Positions 1 through 9,368 of a stretch of DNA of 64,000 bases are shown in pieces. The notes under the pieces were generated by a model. The model was not told where the DNA came from and made no database searches. It saw only the letters and a list, made by a program, of their open reading frames with translations. The first letter of the stretch is position 1. Each line of letters begins with the position of its first letter. The stretch is taken from the NCBI GenBank assembly GCA_022539475.1, contig VCMS01000094.1:62001-126000 (forward strand), read 5' to 3'. This stretch comes from Gracilaria domingensis. Its lineage: Eukaryota; Rhodophyta; Florideophyceae; Gracilariales; Gracilariaceae. The position numbers and the translations under genes are program-made.

Positions 1-1046
1 CTCATGAATTGAAGTTACGCTGAGGTGTTGTCAACAGTAAGTGATGAGTGAAGTTGCTGGGTAGCTTCTGAGATACGGAGTATGATTGACTCCGAAGATG
101 AGGGTGCTCACGTTTGGAAATAGCGGGGCATTATGAAAGTGGGTGTTTTAAACATGGTGACCGATGCTGACGATTGTACTGGTGTAACCAGCAGCAACAA
201 ATGCACGTGAAAGTTGCCTTTTGCCTTCGAGGTGAATGAGGACAAGGTGACAGCTTTTCTGTTAAAAGTGACCATCGATACTCCTCCGTCCCAAAAGGTA
301 AACATTTAAACGAGATGGTATCAAAAGTAAGAGTGCAGCGAGGCATTGCGGATTATCCCGGAGGAAGCGGGGGTGTGTTAAGCTTGCAGAAGATCAATAA
401 AGGGGAACGTGCGGTTCGGGACAAGTGCCGCAGACGCAGAAGTTGAGGAGGAATGGATGCGCACGCGGGTGAGAGGATGTAAGTGCGCAACACTGCTGTC
501 GATGGACTTCGTGGTGGAGAGCGGGTATGGACGTGCACGTGTTTGGCGTGGAGGTGAAGGGGTCGGCGACAGGCGCGCCGGTGACGGCGCTTAAAGCAAA
601 GTGCACGGCTCTAGAGCGGCCCGCTGCGGTGTCATTCGCGCGTTATAGATAATGTTATGCGAGACATCATGCGTTTGGGAGATATCGATTGACGACTGCG
701 CGTGCGCAAAGTCTTGTCGCGAAGTCATACGGAGCTCGCCCTGACGGCTGAACTTCTCCGAGGGTCTTCCATCCCGCCTCCGGCGCAGTCCGCCAGCGCT
801 TTCCTGGTCAAATTGCTACCGCCTCAAAAATACCCAAACAAGCGCACAAAAAGGCCGTCCACCTGCTCGTCCCCGCTGCTTCTTCGTCGGCCCTTCGACC
901 TGCGTCTCGCAGATCGCTTTTCCGTCCTATAACCTCCTACTGCTACCTGCCCACCGAAAGTGCGACGAAGGACGTGTTCGCGCAAAATTTGTTCCACCGA
1001 GGAAGGAAACACTTGCCCACGTGCGTTTTTCCCTCGATAGGCACCG
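1..1046. other. Left-edge stretch with no supportable gene
   Basis: No open frame here resembles a protein family, and the short frames overlap on both strands without a convincing start. The sequence from about 690 onward probably includes the promoter region of the Yos1-like gene. Exons of a gene lying further left cannot be excluded. Confidence 0.5.
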
Positions 1047-1056
1047 TATATAAAAG
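1047..1056 (+). promoter_or_regulatory. Possible TATA box upstream of the Yos1-like gene
   Basis: TATATAAAAG lies about 250 bases upstream of the Yos1-like ATG on the same strand. The distance implies a 5' leader of roughly 220 bases. This is a motif match only; no initiator or transcript evidence is visible. Confidence 0.35.
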
Positions 1057-1305
1057 GCACTTGTCAACCTTCGACGTGCAGCCCATTGACATCCGGCTGC
1101 ATCGTCCCACCGATCGCCACTGCTTGTGGGTGTGGAAACGCGCTCTCTGGAACTTCTTCACGCAAGGGCACAGAACAGCAGGAACTACTACGGTGATATC
1201 GCGTGGCGCGGCGCTACCCTGTCCGGCCGGAGCCATCCGTCTTGCTTGATCCGAAGTGCTGCGTCGCCTGGCCGTGCTGCATCACCACAAGCATCACCGA
1301 AAGAA

Positions 1306-1760
1306 ATGTTGGGTCTGGGCACCGTATTCAAAGCGCTTCTGCTACTGGTTAACTCTATGGCCATTCTCCATGAAGAACGTTTTCTCAACAAAGGTGAGTC
1401 TCCTCCCGTCTACGCGTCAGTAACGAGAGCCACAGAGGCTGTCTGCGAGCGCGGCACCACCACCACTAACTGCAACCTCATATGCCTCATTCAGTCGGCT
1501 GGTCGGAACAACAAGCCGCAATCGAGGGCGGTGTCAAGCTACAAATCGTCAACCTTCTCAAAGCGTTCCGCGTGCTTCGACGTAAGTTAACCGCATCACT
1601 CTTTGGTCGCGTTGGAACTGGCGCGCTACGCCTCGCATTTCCACACAGCAAGTCTGACACGATTCCTCCTTGGCTCGTGCTGTCCCCTGTGCCCTACACG
1701 ACAGTCCCAATCATAGTCGTGAATTCGATCACCGTTCTAGCGCTGCTGGTCGTGGGCTAG
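1306..1760 (+). CDS. YOS1: Yos1/IER3IP1-like small ER-Golgi membrane protein, three exons
   Basis: Three exons (1306-1393, 1495-1581, 1705-1760) join in frame to give a 76-residue protein; the human IER3IP1 family member is 82. Exon 1 encodes a hydrophobic N-terminal helix followed by AILHEERFLNK. Exon 2 starts VGW and ends in a basic helix, KLQIVNLLKAFRVLR. Exon 3 supplies PIIVVNSITVLALLVVG, a C-terminal membrane helix ending at the stop, as in the family. Donors are GTGAGT and GTAAGT; intron 1 has CACTAAC 18 bases or so before its AG. Family members are two-pass proteins needed for ER-to-Golgi transport with Yip1/Yif1. The order of motifs matches throughout, so identity is secure; exact splice sites are predicted. 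Confidence 0.87.
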
Positions 1761-2092
1761 GCCAGTCGCCACGTAGTAAAGAAAAAGTCGCATCCCGCCA
1801 CGACTCCTCCGTCGCGAGTTCTTCCACAGCCACATCAAAATAGGGACACCACGTGCCCGCACCAAACTTGTCCACAGACCGAAACTTCAAACTACGAGGC
1901 AGTACCGGCCAAACCGCTAAAATTAGGCCTAGTGCCGCGTCTTTTTTTCCGAGTGCGCGTGGAACTGCCTCCCTTTCCCGTGGTCACAGGTTCGCCAAAG
2001 AACGGACACTTGCTCCCGAGACGTTCTCACGAGCGACACCTCCCATCATTCACACCCTAGTGAAGTCGTGGAACACATCCATCTTTCACACC

Positions 2093-2599
2093 ATGCCCGT
2101 CGTCAGCCGGACCGACCCCCGCGACGAATCGCGCTGCGCACCGCTCAATGTGGTGCCAGTGTCCATTGAAGAACTTCCTCCCGACTACTGTACGTCGATC
2201 AGGATCTCTCTACATCACCACGTACCCTATCCCCTGTGAGTACTCCCTTCTTACACCTGCCCACTCGCCTAACATCTCGTATGCGAACTTCGACGCGTTC
2301 CGTATAACCCGGGCTCCCCTTCGCGCCCAATTCGCGACCGAAACCATACTGCAAGCGCAGATGCTGTCATGGGCCTCTTCTTCGCGTTTTTTGCCGTAAT
2401 GTTCAAGGTGAAAATGTATGCGTGGTTGACTTGTCTGTTCAGCGTATCATCATTGGCAAATCAGAGGTACTCCTGCACAGACTCCAAGAATCTGGTCGCC
2501 ACGGTGTCCCTCATAGTTCTCACCTTCATGTCCACTCACACAACTTTCGCTGGTCAGCCCATTATGGCTCCATTGTTTCCCTGGCTACGCCACAAGTGA
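2093..2599 (+). CDS. Asterix (PAT10/WDR83OS-like) ER insertase subunit, two exons
   Basis: Exon 1 (2093-2189) begins MPVVSRTDPRDE and ends LPPDY; the donor is GTACGT. Exon 2 (2361-2599) follows CGCAG and restores the frame as PDYYAVMGLFFAFFAVMFK. The product is 111 residues; human Asterix is 106. Diagnostic points are the DPR start, the PDY before the first helix, the VKMYAWL segment, SLANQR, and the C-terminal PLFPW, matching the family's PPW-type end. Three hydrophobic helices are visible. In animals Asterix works with CCDC47 in the PAT complex, which shields polar transmembrane helices during insertion at the Sec61 translocon. It lies about 330 bases downstream of the Yos1-like gene on the same strand. 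Confidence 0.86.
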
Positions 2600-2893
2600 T
2601 GAGGACGAAACAACTTGTTTGCGGTATTAAAAACGAAACGACTTTCCTTTTAACTTATCATTGCTTAGCAAACAAAGTAATCAACTCCAAAGAAAAAAAC
2701 AAGGGAATACTCATAAACTGGAGTACTACTGCAGTGACTGTGATTCAAAGAAACACGCTGCCCTACCTGACTAGCGCAACAGACCAAACTTAACTATCAC
2801 ATAGCGCACGTAACAAGCCATAAGAACCGATTCCCACTAATGTTTCTTCCTCCAATCCCAGCACAACAATTAAACAGAACAAACATCACCCAT

Positions 2894-4663
2894 TTAGGCT
2901 ACTGGTGTATTCGCAGACGTGGGAAACTCTCCAGGTGCGGCCACATCACCAATCTCTGGACAGCTGCAACATTCCCCATGCCGCTGTGTGTGGTCCAATA
3001 GATCTTGCAAACGAGAGCAAACAGCTCGTCGTTCATCGAGGAATCGCCGCAAAGCGGTCTCAGCTGCTTCTTTGCGCTTCAATGACAGATGCGCGTGCTT
3101 CCTCTTCTGTTCACGAGGGGTGGTCGGACACAGACCTTCTTCAAATTCCGGGCGCTTGCGTTTCTTTGCGGCAGCAACACAAAGGGCTTGCGAGTTCATC
3201 AAACCCATAGCATCCTCGCCGGGGTACATCGGCTGTAATGGAACCGTAGCAGGCGCATGGAAATGCAGATGCTCAGCTGATGGTGGCGGTGGCGGTGGCG
3301 GTGGCGGAGGCGGCGGCGGCTGTGTAAACGATTGAAAGCCCAAATCTGATGATGGCATTGTTGGGCCCAGTGTCGAACCGAAACTCGGGACGATCTCATC
3401 CACAGTCACCTCGATAATGTCCAATTGTTCTCGACACCTGAAGTACTTGGCGCGCTTGATGCGAAGTAAATTCTTCACACTCTGATACGTGTGTTGTTCC
3501 TGCATGCGTAGCTGATCGATGACAGATGGCGCTTCCCTCAGAAATCTCGCCTTCACGTAACTCCTAACTCCAGACTGGAAACTCTTATCAACATTGTATC
3601 GAAGGCCCGCAGCACATTTGGCTTCACGAACACACATTCCACCTGGATTATTCCATAGTTTGATTACCTCATCAAGTCCTTCCAGCACCTCTTGAACAGA
3701 AAAGGCTGCTGAGTCGCCATAAAGCTGAGAATGCGACATGAGCTTCTTGAAGTAGCCTCCTTCATAGAAGGCGCAGCAATTTGGGCGACAATGTGCCGCT
3801 GCATAGGGGCAACGTTGCTTCCAGGCCGGAGATACGACACGGCGAAACATGCCTGCGCTAACAGATGCGGCCTTGAGCCCCAACATTTCCAAGACGTCAT
3901 TGAGTGCTCGACGGGCCGAGAGGGCGCCGTCCACATCTCGACGAATATCCGGGGCACCCTTGTGACAATTAAGACGGCCCAGGAACTGGGGAGGCGTCGC
4001 CAGCGGTTTACCGGCGACGGCGTCACACTCGAGCAAGTCTGCCATGGCGAGATCTCCTTCACCTAGCAGGTTGATGATACATACCCAGTTGCGGGTCTGC
4101 CAGGCATGGGTCAGAGTGGATTGCAAGGCGTCCTTGGCACTCTTGAAATTGGGGTGTTGCAAACCAATGCGGGCTGTCAACCAATTGCCGGCCTGACACA
4201 GGGATGAGTAGGGCAATTGAACAGTGGGGACGTTCTTCCATTTGCCATTGATAAGCTGGGTGAACTTGTAGTGCAGCTGAGGGGCCAAGAAGGATAGGCG
4301 GGCTCGAATTGGGATGGCTCTGTTCCTCAACAGAGTTCTGGTGAGCGTTGTGAAGTACAGCGCAATGAGACACGAAGGGCCCAAAGCATCGACTGGCTTG
4401 GTGCGTACAGTCGGGGAGGGGCTGGGACTGAGCAGTTGTTGAAGCTGCCACAGCTGCTCTGCAGTGCGCACCGAGCGATGAGGAGGAGGAGGAGGAGGAG
4501 GGGAGGTAGGGGACGAAACGGTGACGATGGTGGTGGCGGGGCTGGAAGTGGTATTGAACTGGTGGTGCGCGGGCAGAGTAGGTGGAGCTAGGGCAGCCTC
4601 GAGTGAGGCGAAAATCGGAGCGGGCTCAGGCTCTGGGGCGACCCAAGCAGACGGATGCTGCAT
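2894..4663 (-). CDS. Unrecognised proline-rich, nuclear-looking protein
   Basis: A single 589-residue frame starts at the first in-frame ATG, MQHPSAWVAPEPEP; the frame is open further upstream but without an ATG. The N-terminal ~100 residues are low-complexity Pro/Ser/Thr. The middle (~120-430) looks folded, with many Trp and Cys residues (for example CPYAAAHCRPNCCAFYEGGY) but no zinc-finger pattern I can name. A run of fourteen prolines follows, encoded by a GGC/GGT repeat. The C-terminal third is basic (KKRKRPEFEE, REQKRKHAHLSLKRK), consistent with nuclear localisation and a short helical region. I do not recognise the family. Its promoter would lie in the GC-rich island immediately upstream. 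That it is a real gene is supported by length and composition. Confidence 0.62.
   Translation of the reverse strand: MQHPSAWVAPEPEPAPIFASLEAALAPPTLPAHHQFNTTSSPATTIVTVSSPTSPPPPPPPHRSVRTAEQLWQLQQLLSPSPSPTVRTKPVDALGPSCLIALYFTTLTRTLLRNRAIPIRARLSFLAPQLHYKFTQLINGKWKNVPTVQLPYSSLCQAGNWLTARIGLQHPNFKSAKDALQSTLTHAWQTRNWVCIINLLGEGDLAMADLLECDAVAGKPLATPPQFLGRLNCHKGAPDIRRDVDGALSARRALNDVLEMLGLKAASVSAGMFRRVVSPAWKQRCPYAAAHCRPNCCAFYEGGYFKKLMSHSQLYGDSAAFSVQEVLEGLDEVIKLWNNPGGMCVREAKCAAGLRYNVDKSFQSGVRSYVKARFLREAPSVIDQLRMQEQHTYQSVKNLLRIKRAKYFRCREQLDIIEVTVDEIVPSFGSTLGPTMPSSDLGFQSFTQPPPPPPPPPPPPPSAEHLHFHAPATVPLQPMYPGEDAMGLMNSQALCVAAAKKRKRPEFEEGLCPTTPREQKRKHAHLSLKRKEAAETALRRFLDERRAVCSRLQDLLDHTQRHGECCSCPEIGDVAAPGEFPTSANTPVA
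3282..3320 (-). repeat. GGY/GGC triplet repeat encoding polyproline
   Basis: A tandem array of GGTGGC-type triplets inside the preceding gene reads as about thirteen or fourteen consecutive prolines on the coding strand. Such runs vary in length between strains and may act as flexible spacers or SH3/profilin ligands. A shorter GAG-triplet array near 4480-4500 encodes a second proline run in the same protein. Confidence 0.85.
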
Positions 4664-7398
4664 GGTAAGATGGGGAGGAGGGAGAAGGTTGGGGGGGTAT
4701 GTGTCGGGGGGGTGTGTGACGGAGTTGGGGGAAGCTGGGGAAGAAGCAGGTGGGCAAGAGGTGTAGGAAGGGGAAGGGGCGAGGAGGAGGGGGGGTTGCA
4801 AGAGAGAGGAGATGGGGACTAAAAGAAGAAAAGCGGGGGTGGTGCGGAGAGGGCGTTTCTGCGGCTAGGGCGCGAGGTTGTGCGCTCGGAGGCGGGCGAT
4901 GAGAAAAAGTGCTGCAGCCGGATGCGTGGGAGGACGTGTCGCAGCTGCGGTGGCGCGCGCGGAGGTGGCGATTTTGAGCGCCGAGGCGTGCCGCGGGGCG
5001 GGGGCGAGCGCGCGGGCTTCGCCATTGGATAGCGCGCCGCGCACGCTGCGCACGCACCCGCCGCCGCGTGCCTTTAAGCGCGTGTGGCGCGCGCGTGGCG
5101 CGGCGCCGCCGCGCTCGCTGCGCGGCGCGTTGGCGCGTGCATGACGGTGAGTGTATCACGCGTCTTTTCTCGCTTGACGCGATTTGGCACTTGCTCTTCG
5201 AGACGATGCGCGTGCGCGACGCTTGCGTTATATCTATTTGCGTACGTGCACGCGTTTTTTCGATGCGCGCGGTAGACGCGCATGTCTTTAAAAGCAAGCG
5301 CGGCGGCAGCCGGCCGCGCGCCCGCGGGCGGGCGGGGGGGGGGGGGGGGTGGGCGGCTCGGCGCCGCCGCGCTGGGGCCGCGCCGCCGGCGGAACGTTGC
5401 GGCCGCGCGCGCGCGGCCACGGCGGGGGCGGCGGCGGGCGGACGCGCGGCGCGCGGCGCAAGAGCGGAGGGAGGGCGACAGCACGGAAGGAAGGTGTGTG
5501 TCTCTCGCGCGCGCGGTGCGAGCGCGTTCGCGCGCGCTCGCGTGCGGGCGTGCTCAGCATGACACACGGCGCGTTCATACACGGCGACGGATTTGGGACG
5601 TTCTCTACAAGCGCGTTGGACGGCTCTCGCGTGGGCGCGCGCGTGCGCGCGCGCGCGCGACGGGGGTAAGGAGCGCGCTTGTGCTTGGGGCGCGCGTCGC
5701 GAGTGCGGCGGCGGCGCGCGAAATTGGGCGCAGCGCGAGGCAAAGCTGCGTGCGCTTGGCGGCGGCGCTTCTTTTTTTCTCTTTTTCGCGCGCGGCGCGC
5801 AAACGAGACATTCACGCGTCGTTGCTACAAGGGTACAAAGGGTACCGGTTGGAGGTGGCATGCCGCGTGACTCGCGCGCGGCGCGACACGAGGCGTGGAA
5901 GTAAACGGCGCCGCCGCGCGCGCCAAGCGCCGCGCGCGCGTTGCTGCTGCGCGCCGCGCGCGCGCCTTCGCGACAACTTCTCGGCCACTCAAAGCGCGCT
6001 CAATCATACACGTCTTCTCGTAGACTTCTCATACCGCGCGCATATGACAACTGCTGTATTTACAGTGCGCGCCAGCAAGCGCGCTCCTGTCGCGTACACG
6101 TCGCCCGCGTCGCCCGCGTCGCCGCGTCGCCCACGTCGTCCACGTGCGCAGCGCCCGCTCCACGTCCCCACCTCGCTCGCGGGAGGTGCCCGCCCCCCTC
6201 CCGCTTCCGCCCCTTCCCCCCCCCCCCCCCCCGCAGCACAGCAATGCGGCGCCAGCATGCGTGCACGCTGGCAACGTTTCTACGCAGCAAATCAGCGGCG
6301 AGCGCGCGCGGCTGCGCCCCGACAACGGACCATGTAAAAGTTGATGCAGCAACAATCGCATCACTCGTCGACCTGGCCGCGCCCTGCCCAATTGCACGTC
6401 GCCGACACAGCTTCCACACGCCTTTGCCGAGCGCGATGCCGTTTTCCAAGCGAGTATACCCACACGAGTAAGCACGCGTCATACAACCCTGCGCCAGCGC
6501 CGCGCAGACAGACACGTTAAAAGCTGAGCTGATGTCTACCAACGCAATGCGCCCGCGCCTTCCAGGCGCAGCTCGCGCCGCGGAAGCGCAGCGCGCCCGA
6601 AACAACGGCGCAGCGCAATGTAAGCGATTTAGCTGCCGAGCGCCGTCCACTCACAGCGCCGCGCGCCTCATATCTGCCGTGCAAGCAGCCAATGGCGTCG
6701 CTCGCGGCGCATGAGTTTGAAATCGCAAAAGCTGCTCCAAAAAGCGTCGAATTTTCGCGCGCACTGTTTGAAGCTTTACGTGCGAGCCGCCTCGGGCGCG
6801 CAATGCGCGTGCAGTTCCATGAAAACACCACGCGTTCTGGCGCTCTTTTTTTTGCTTTTTTTTTCGGTGCCTTACCTGCGAGCTGCCCGAGCCGCGCCCA
6901 CTGTGCTCGCCACTTGCAAAAGCTGCTGGCGGTCACACCAAGTGCCGCTGCAAAGTTGCCGCCTTCCGCCGTGCACTTGGCGGATACCGGTCAAATACAG
7001 CTCCTTGTGTTCTCCCCCCCGTTCCACTTCCTTCCTTCTCCTTCCTCCCCGTGTCGTCGCCCTTCCGTCCTTCTCCACCACCTTCTCTCCACGCCCGTTG
7101 CGCTTGTTGCGCTTCTCGCTTTCCCGCATTCCCCGCCCAACCCAACACCGCCTTCCCCCTCCCCACCTCTAGCCGCCTCCTCCGTGCGGCCCCCACGCGT
7201 ACCCCCCCCACTTTCCATAACCCTCCGTGGCAGCGTGCCAACTGCGCGTGGTGCAAACAGCCGCCATTCGCTAGTCCCTGTATCACGTTTTGCGATTCGT
7301 TTCTTCCCTCCTCCGCACGCCTTTCGTACCTCGCTGCCCTTCATTTCCTCTCAGCTCTCCGCCCACGTCTGCAGCACAAATAATTCCCAAACGCCTCA
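4664..7398. other. Extremely GC-rich intergenic island with homopolymer tracts
   Basis: This 2.7 kb gap separates two divergent genes. From about 4,870 to 6,700 it is dominated by CpG and GCGCGC runs, quite unlike the roughly balanced composition of the genes around it. It holds a G run of about 18-20 bases ending at 5349 and a run of 16 or more C ending near 6233. Long open frames exist in nearly every frame on both strands, but they are Arg/Ala/Pro-rich artefacts of the composition. From 6,700 to 7,398 it becomes C/T-rich. A bidirectional CpG-island-like promoter is the simplest reading; a non-coding transcript is possible. Confidence 0.6.
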
Positions 7399-8826
7399 AT
7401 GGAGTCTAACACCGAGTCGTGCCAACAAAATCCCTCTCAGTCGCCGCAAATGCAGCCGTCGCAACCTCACCAACCTCACCAACACGTAAGACCAGATCAG
7501 CAGCAGCAACAACAGCCTGCCACACCCGTTGTGGAGCCGGTTGCAACATCCCTCGTGGAAGTCAACACCACAACCGCTACGCATGATCTCTCACCGCCTT
7601 TATCTCCCTCAAATCTTTCCGCAACACCCCCGCTTTCTCCGCAACTTTCGGAGCAGCCGTCTCCTCTCTCCGATAGTGATGATCACTCCACCCCTTCTTC
7701 TCCAAAGGAGAACCATTCCGACAAGGGCTTGCTCGACTCGGATTCCAGTTGCGTCGTGTGCTTTGAACGCCCGTCAAATGTTAAACTAGACCCCTGTGGT
7801 CATGCCAACTTGTGTGACGTCTGTGTTAGTCGACTGGTCAAGAGGCGTTGCCCGACGTGTCGCGCAAGGGCCAGAAAGGTTATAATTCGCATGCCTGGCG
7901 GCAGTGAAGTCATCAAGGCAGTTCGAGATATAATTGCTGAGAGAAAGCAGCGCGAGTCCAAGGTTTTGGAAGACACGCTGCAAGTCGTCTTCCTAGGTCC
8001 CGAAAAGGTTGGAAAGAAGACCCTTGTCACCAAGCTGATGAGCAAATACCCCTTGCCCGGCGCCCCGAGTGAGCCCCTCCCGCTGGAAGAATTGTTCAGT
8101 GATGGCACTGATTTTTCTCCTAATTCGTTTATTGGTGGCATGAATGTACGTCTTACTGTGCTGAGAAGGACTAATCTCACATCCAGGAGAATGATTTTGG
8201 ATGATGTTCGTGTGTTGAAACCGGATGTGCTTGTATTGTGCTGTTCTTCTCATGTCAGTTCAACTTTTGATCTCATCTTGAACTGGGACAAGATTCTTCG
8301 AAACAACCTTCAGAAGCCTCGGGTGTGGGCATGCCTGACGAATGATGGTCTGGATAGCGACCCCACCACTATTGATGTCAAAGGTGCTATCAGTGCTATT
8401 TCTCCACCAGACCTTCGTCCCAAAGCCCACTATTTCTGTTCAACTGGTGATCACTTTTCTGTTGGGTTCCGTTCCCTAGCAAAGGATATAGTAACTATGG
8501 GAAGAATAGCGCGTGATGAAGAGCTTGCCAATTCCATTGCCCTTGAAGAGGCTAGAAACCTGGCTGACCACGAAGCCGCGGGCACCCTGGCGGACCATGC
8601 CGCGGCCAATCTTGTCATTGCGAACAATGGAATTGGTGTTCCGCCGTCATCCCATTCATCTTCAAACTCTCATCGCGCGAACAATAGTAATTCTAGACAT
8701 CATCACCATGGCGTGGGTCGCACCTTCTCGTTACGAGGGTTCCGTGATCGGGGAAATCATGGTCAGGGTCTTTCTCTTTCAAATCTTATTGCGTTTAACT
8801 GGTTTGCTAGTTCAAACGAATCATAG
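7399..8826 (+). CDS. RING-finger protein with degenerate Ras/Miro-like G domain
   Basis: The 475-residue protein has a Gln/Pro/Ser-rich N-terminus (~1-110), a C3HC4 RING at residues 118-154 (CVVC, CGHANLC, CDVC, CPTC spacing) and then a G-domain-like fold from about 195. The P-loop region is GPEKVGKKT: the first glycine, second glycine and lysine are present, but Ser/Thr is displaced by one residue. The later strands PDVLVLCCSS and VWACLTNDGLD fit the G3-G4 order, with TNDG in place of NKxD. Nucleotide binding is therefore doubtful. The C-terminus is His/Asn/Ser-rich. Function is inferred as an E3 ubiquitin ligase with a pseudo-GTPase module. The architecture recalls animal TRIM23 (RING plus ARF), but the domains between differ and homology is not implied. 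Confidence 0.75.
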   Translation: MESNTESCQQNPSQSPQMQPSQPHQPHQHVRPDQQQQQQPATPVVEPVATSLVEVNTTTATHDLSPPLSPSNLSATPPLSPQLSEQPSPLSDSDDHSTPSSPKENHSDKGLLDSDSSCVVCFERPSNVKLDPCGHANLCDVCVSRLVKRRCPTCRARARKVIIRMPGGSEVIKAVRDIIAERKQRESKVLEDTLQVVFLGPEKVGKKTLVTKLMSKYPLPGAPSEPLPLEELFSDGTDFSPNSFIGGMNVRLTVLRRTNLTSRRMILDDVRVLKPDVLVLCCSSHVSSTFDLILNWDKILRNNLQKPRVWACLTNDGLDSDPTTIDVKGAISAISPPDLRPKAHYFCSTGDHFSVGFRSLAKDIVTMGRIARDEELANSIALEEARNLADHEAAGTLADHAAANLVIANNGIGVPPSSHSSSNSHRANNSNSRHHHHGVGRTFSLRGFRDRGNHGQGLSLSNLIAFNWFASSNES

Positions 8827-9368
8827 CCGCAATCTTGAAGCAATTGTTTCGGGTTTTTCTTTTTTTGTGTGTGACGTTTCATGAAGACCGATTCCTTCCT
8901 CTTACGTATGATGGACTGATTGTGCTATGCGAACCATGCTGTATTGTGTTTATGTTTCGGTCACGATCTTTGTAGATACTTGCTGACAAATGAGCTTGAT
9001 GAAATCACCTTTTGACGGGATTGGGGTGACATTTGTCTCCGGAGACATACGGCCTCTCCATCGTCGTGTATTGCACAGAGCACCCTCATCTCTTTCCACC
9101 TTTTCTTCATTATCACCTTCGGATCATGGAGTGTTGTGTCATATGGCTATGCACCTTGGATATCTTTAACGTAACGAAACCATTCGAGAATGAACAGAGT
9201 CCCCATTTCTTTGTTGAAATTTGCAGGTACAGGGTGCCTCGGCTTCTCGTGCGACCCGCCCTTATGGGTAGAGAAGTATAGGAGAGTAAAGACAACAGTA
9301 CCATTCGTTTTATAATACACATTCAAGAGCTACTAGAAGTTACAGGTTAATAGTCGAGTACGGTAAAC
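8827..9368. other. Convergent intergenic stretch, no gene seen
   Basis: This lies between the tail ends of the RING protein and the lipase. It contains only short frames without family resemblance and is best read as two facing 3' untranslated regions. Confidence 0.6.

Noticed and set aside
4626-6650. Several long open frames (up to 411 codons) on both strands of the GC-rich island
   Set aside because: They are Arg/Ala/Pro-rich in every frame, overlap each other fully and show no domain. High GC removes stop codons, so length is not evidence here.
6692-7489. 265-codon plus-strand frame entering the RING gene
   Set aside because: It is Pro/Ser/Leu-rich, lies in C/T-rich leader-like sequence and overlaps the RING start in another frame.
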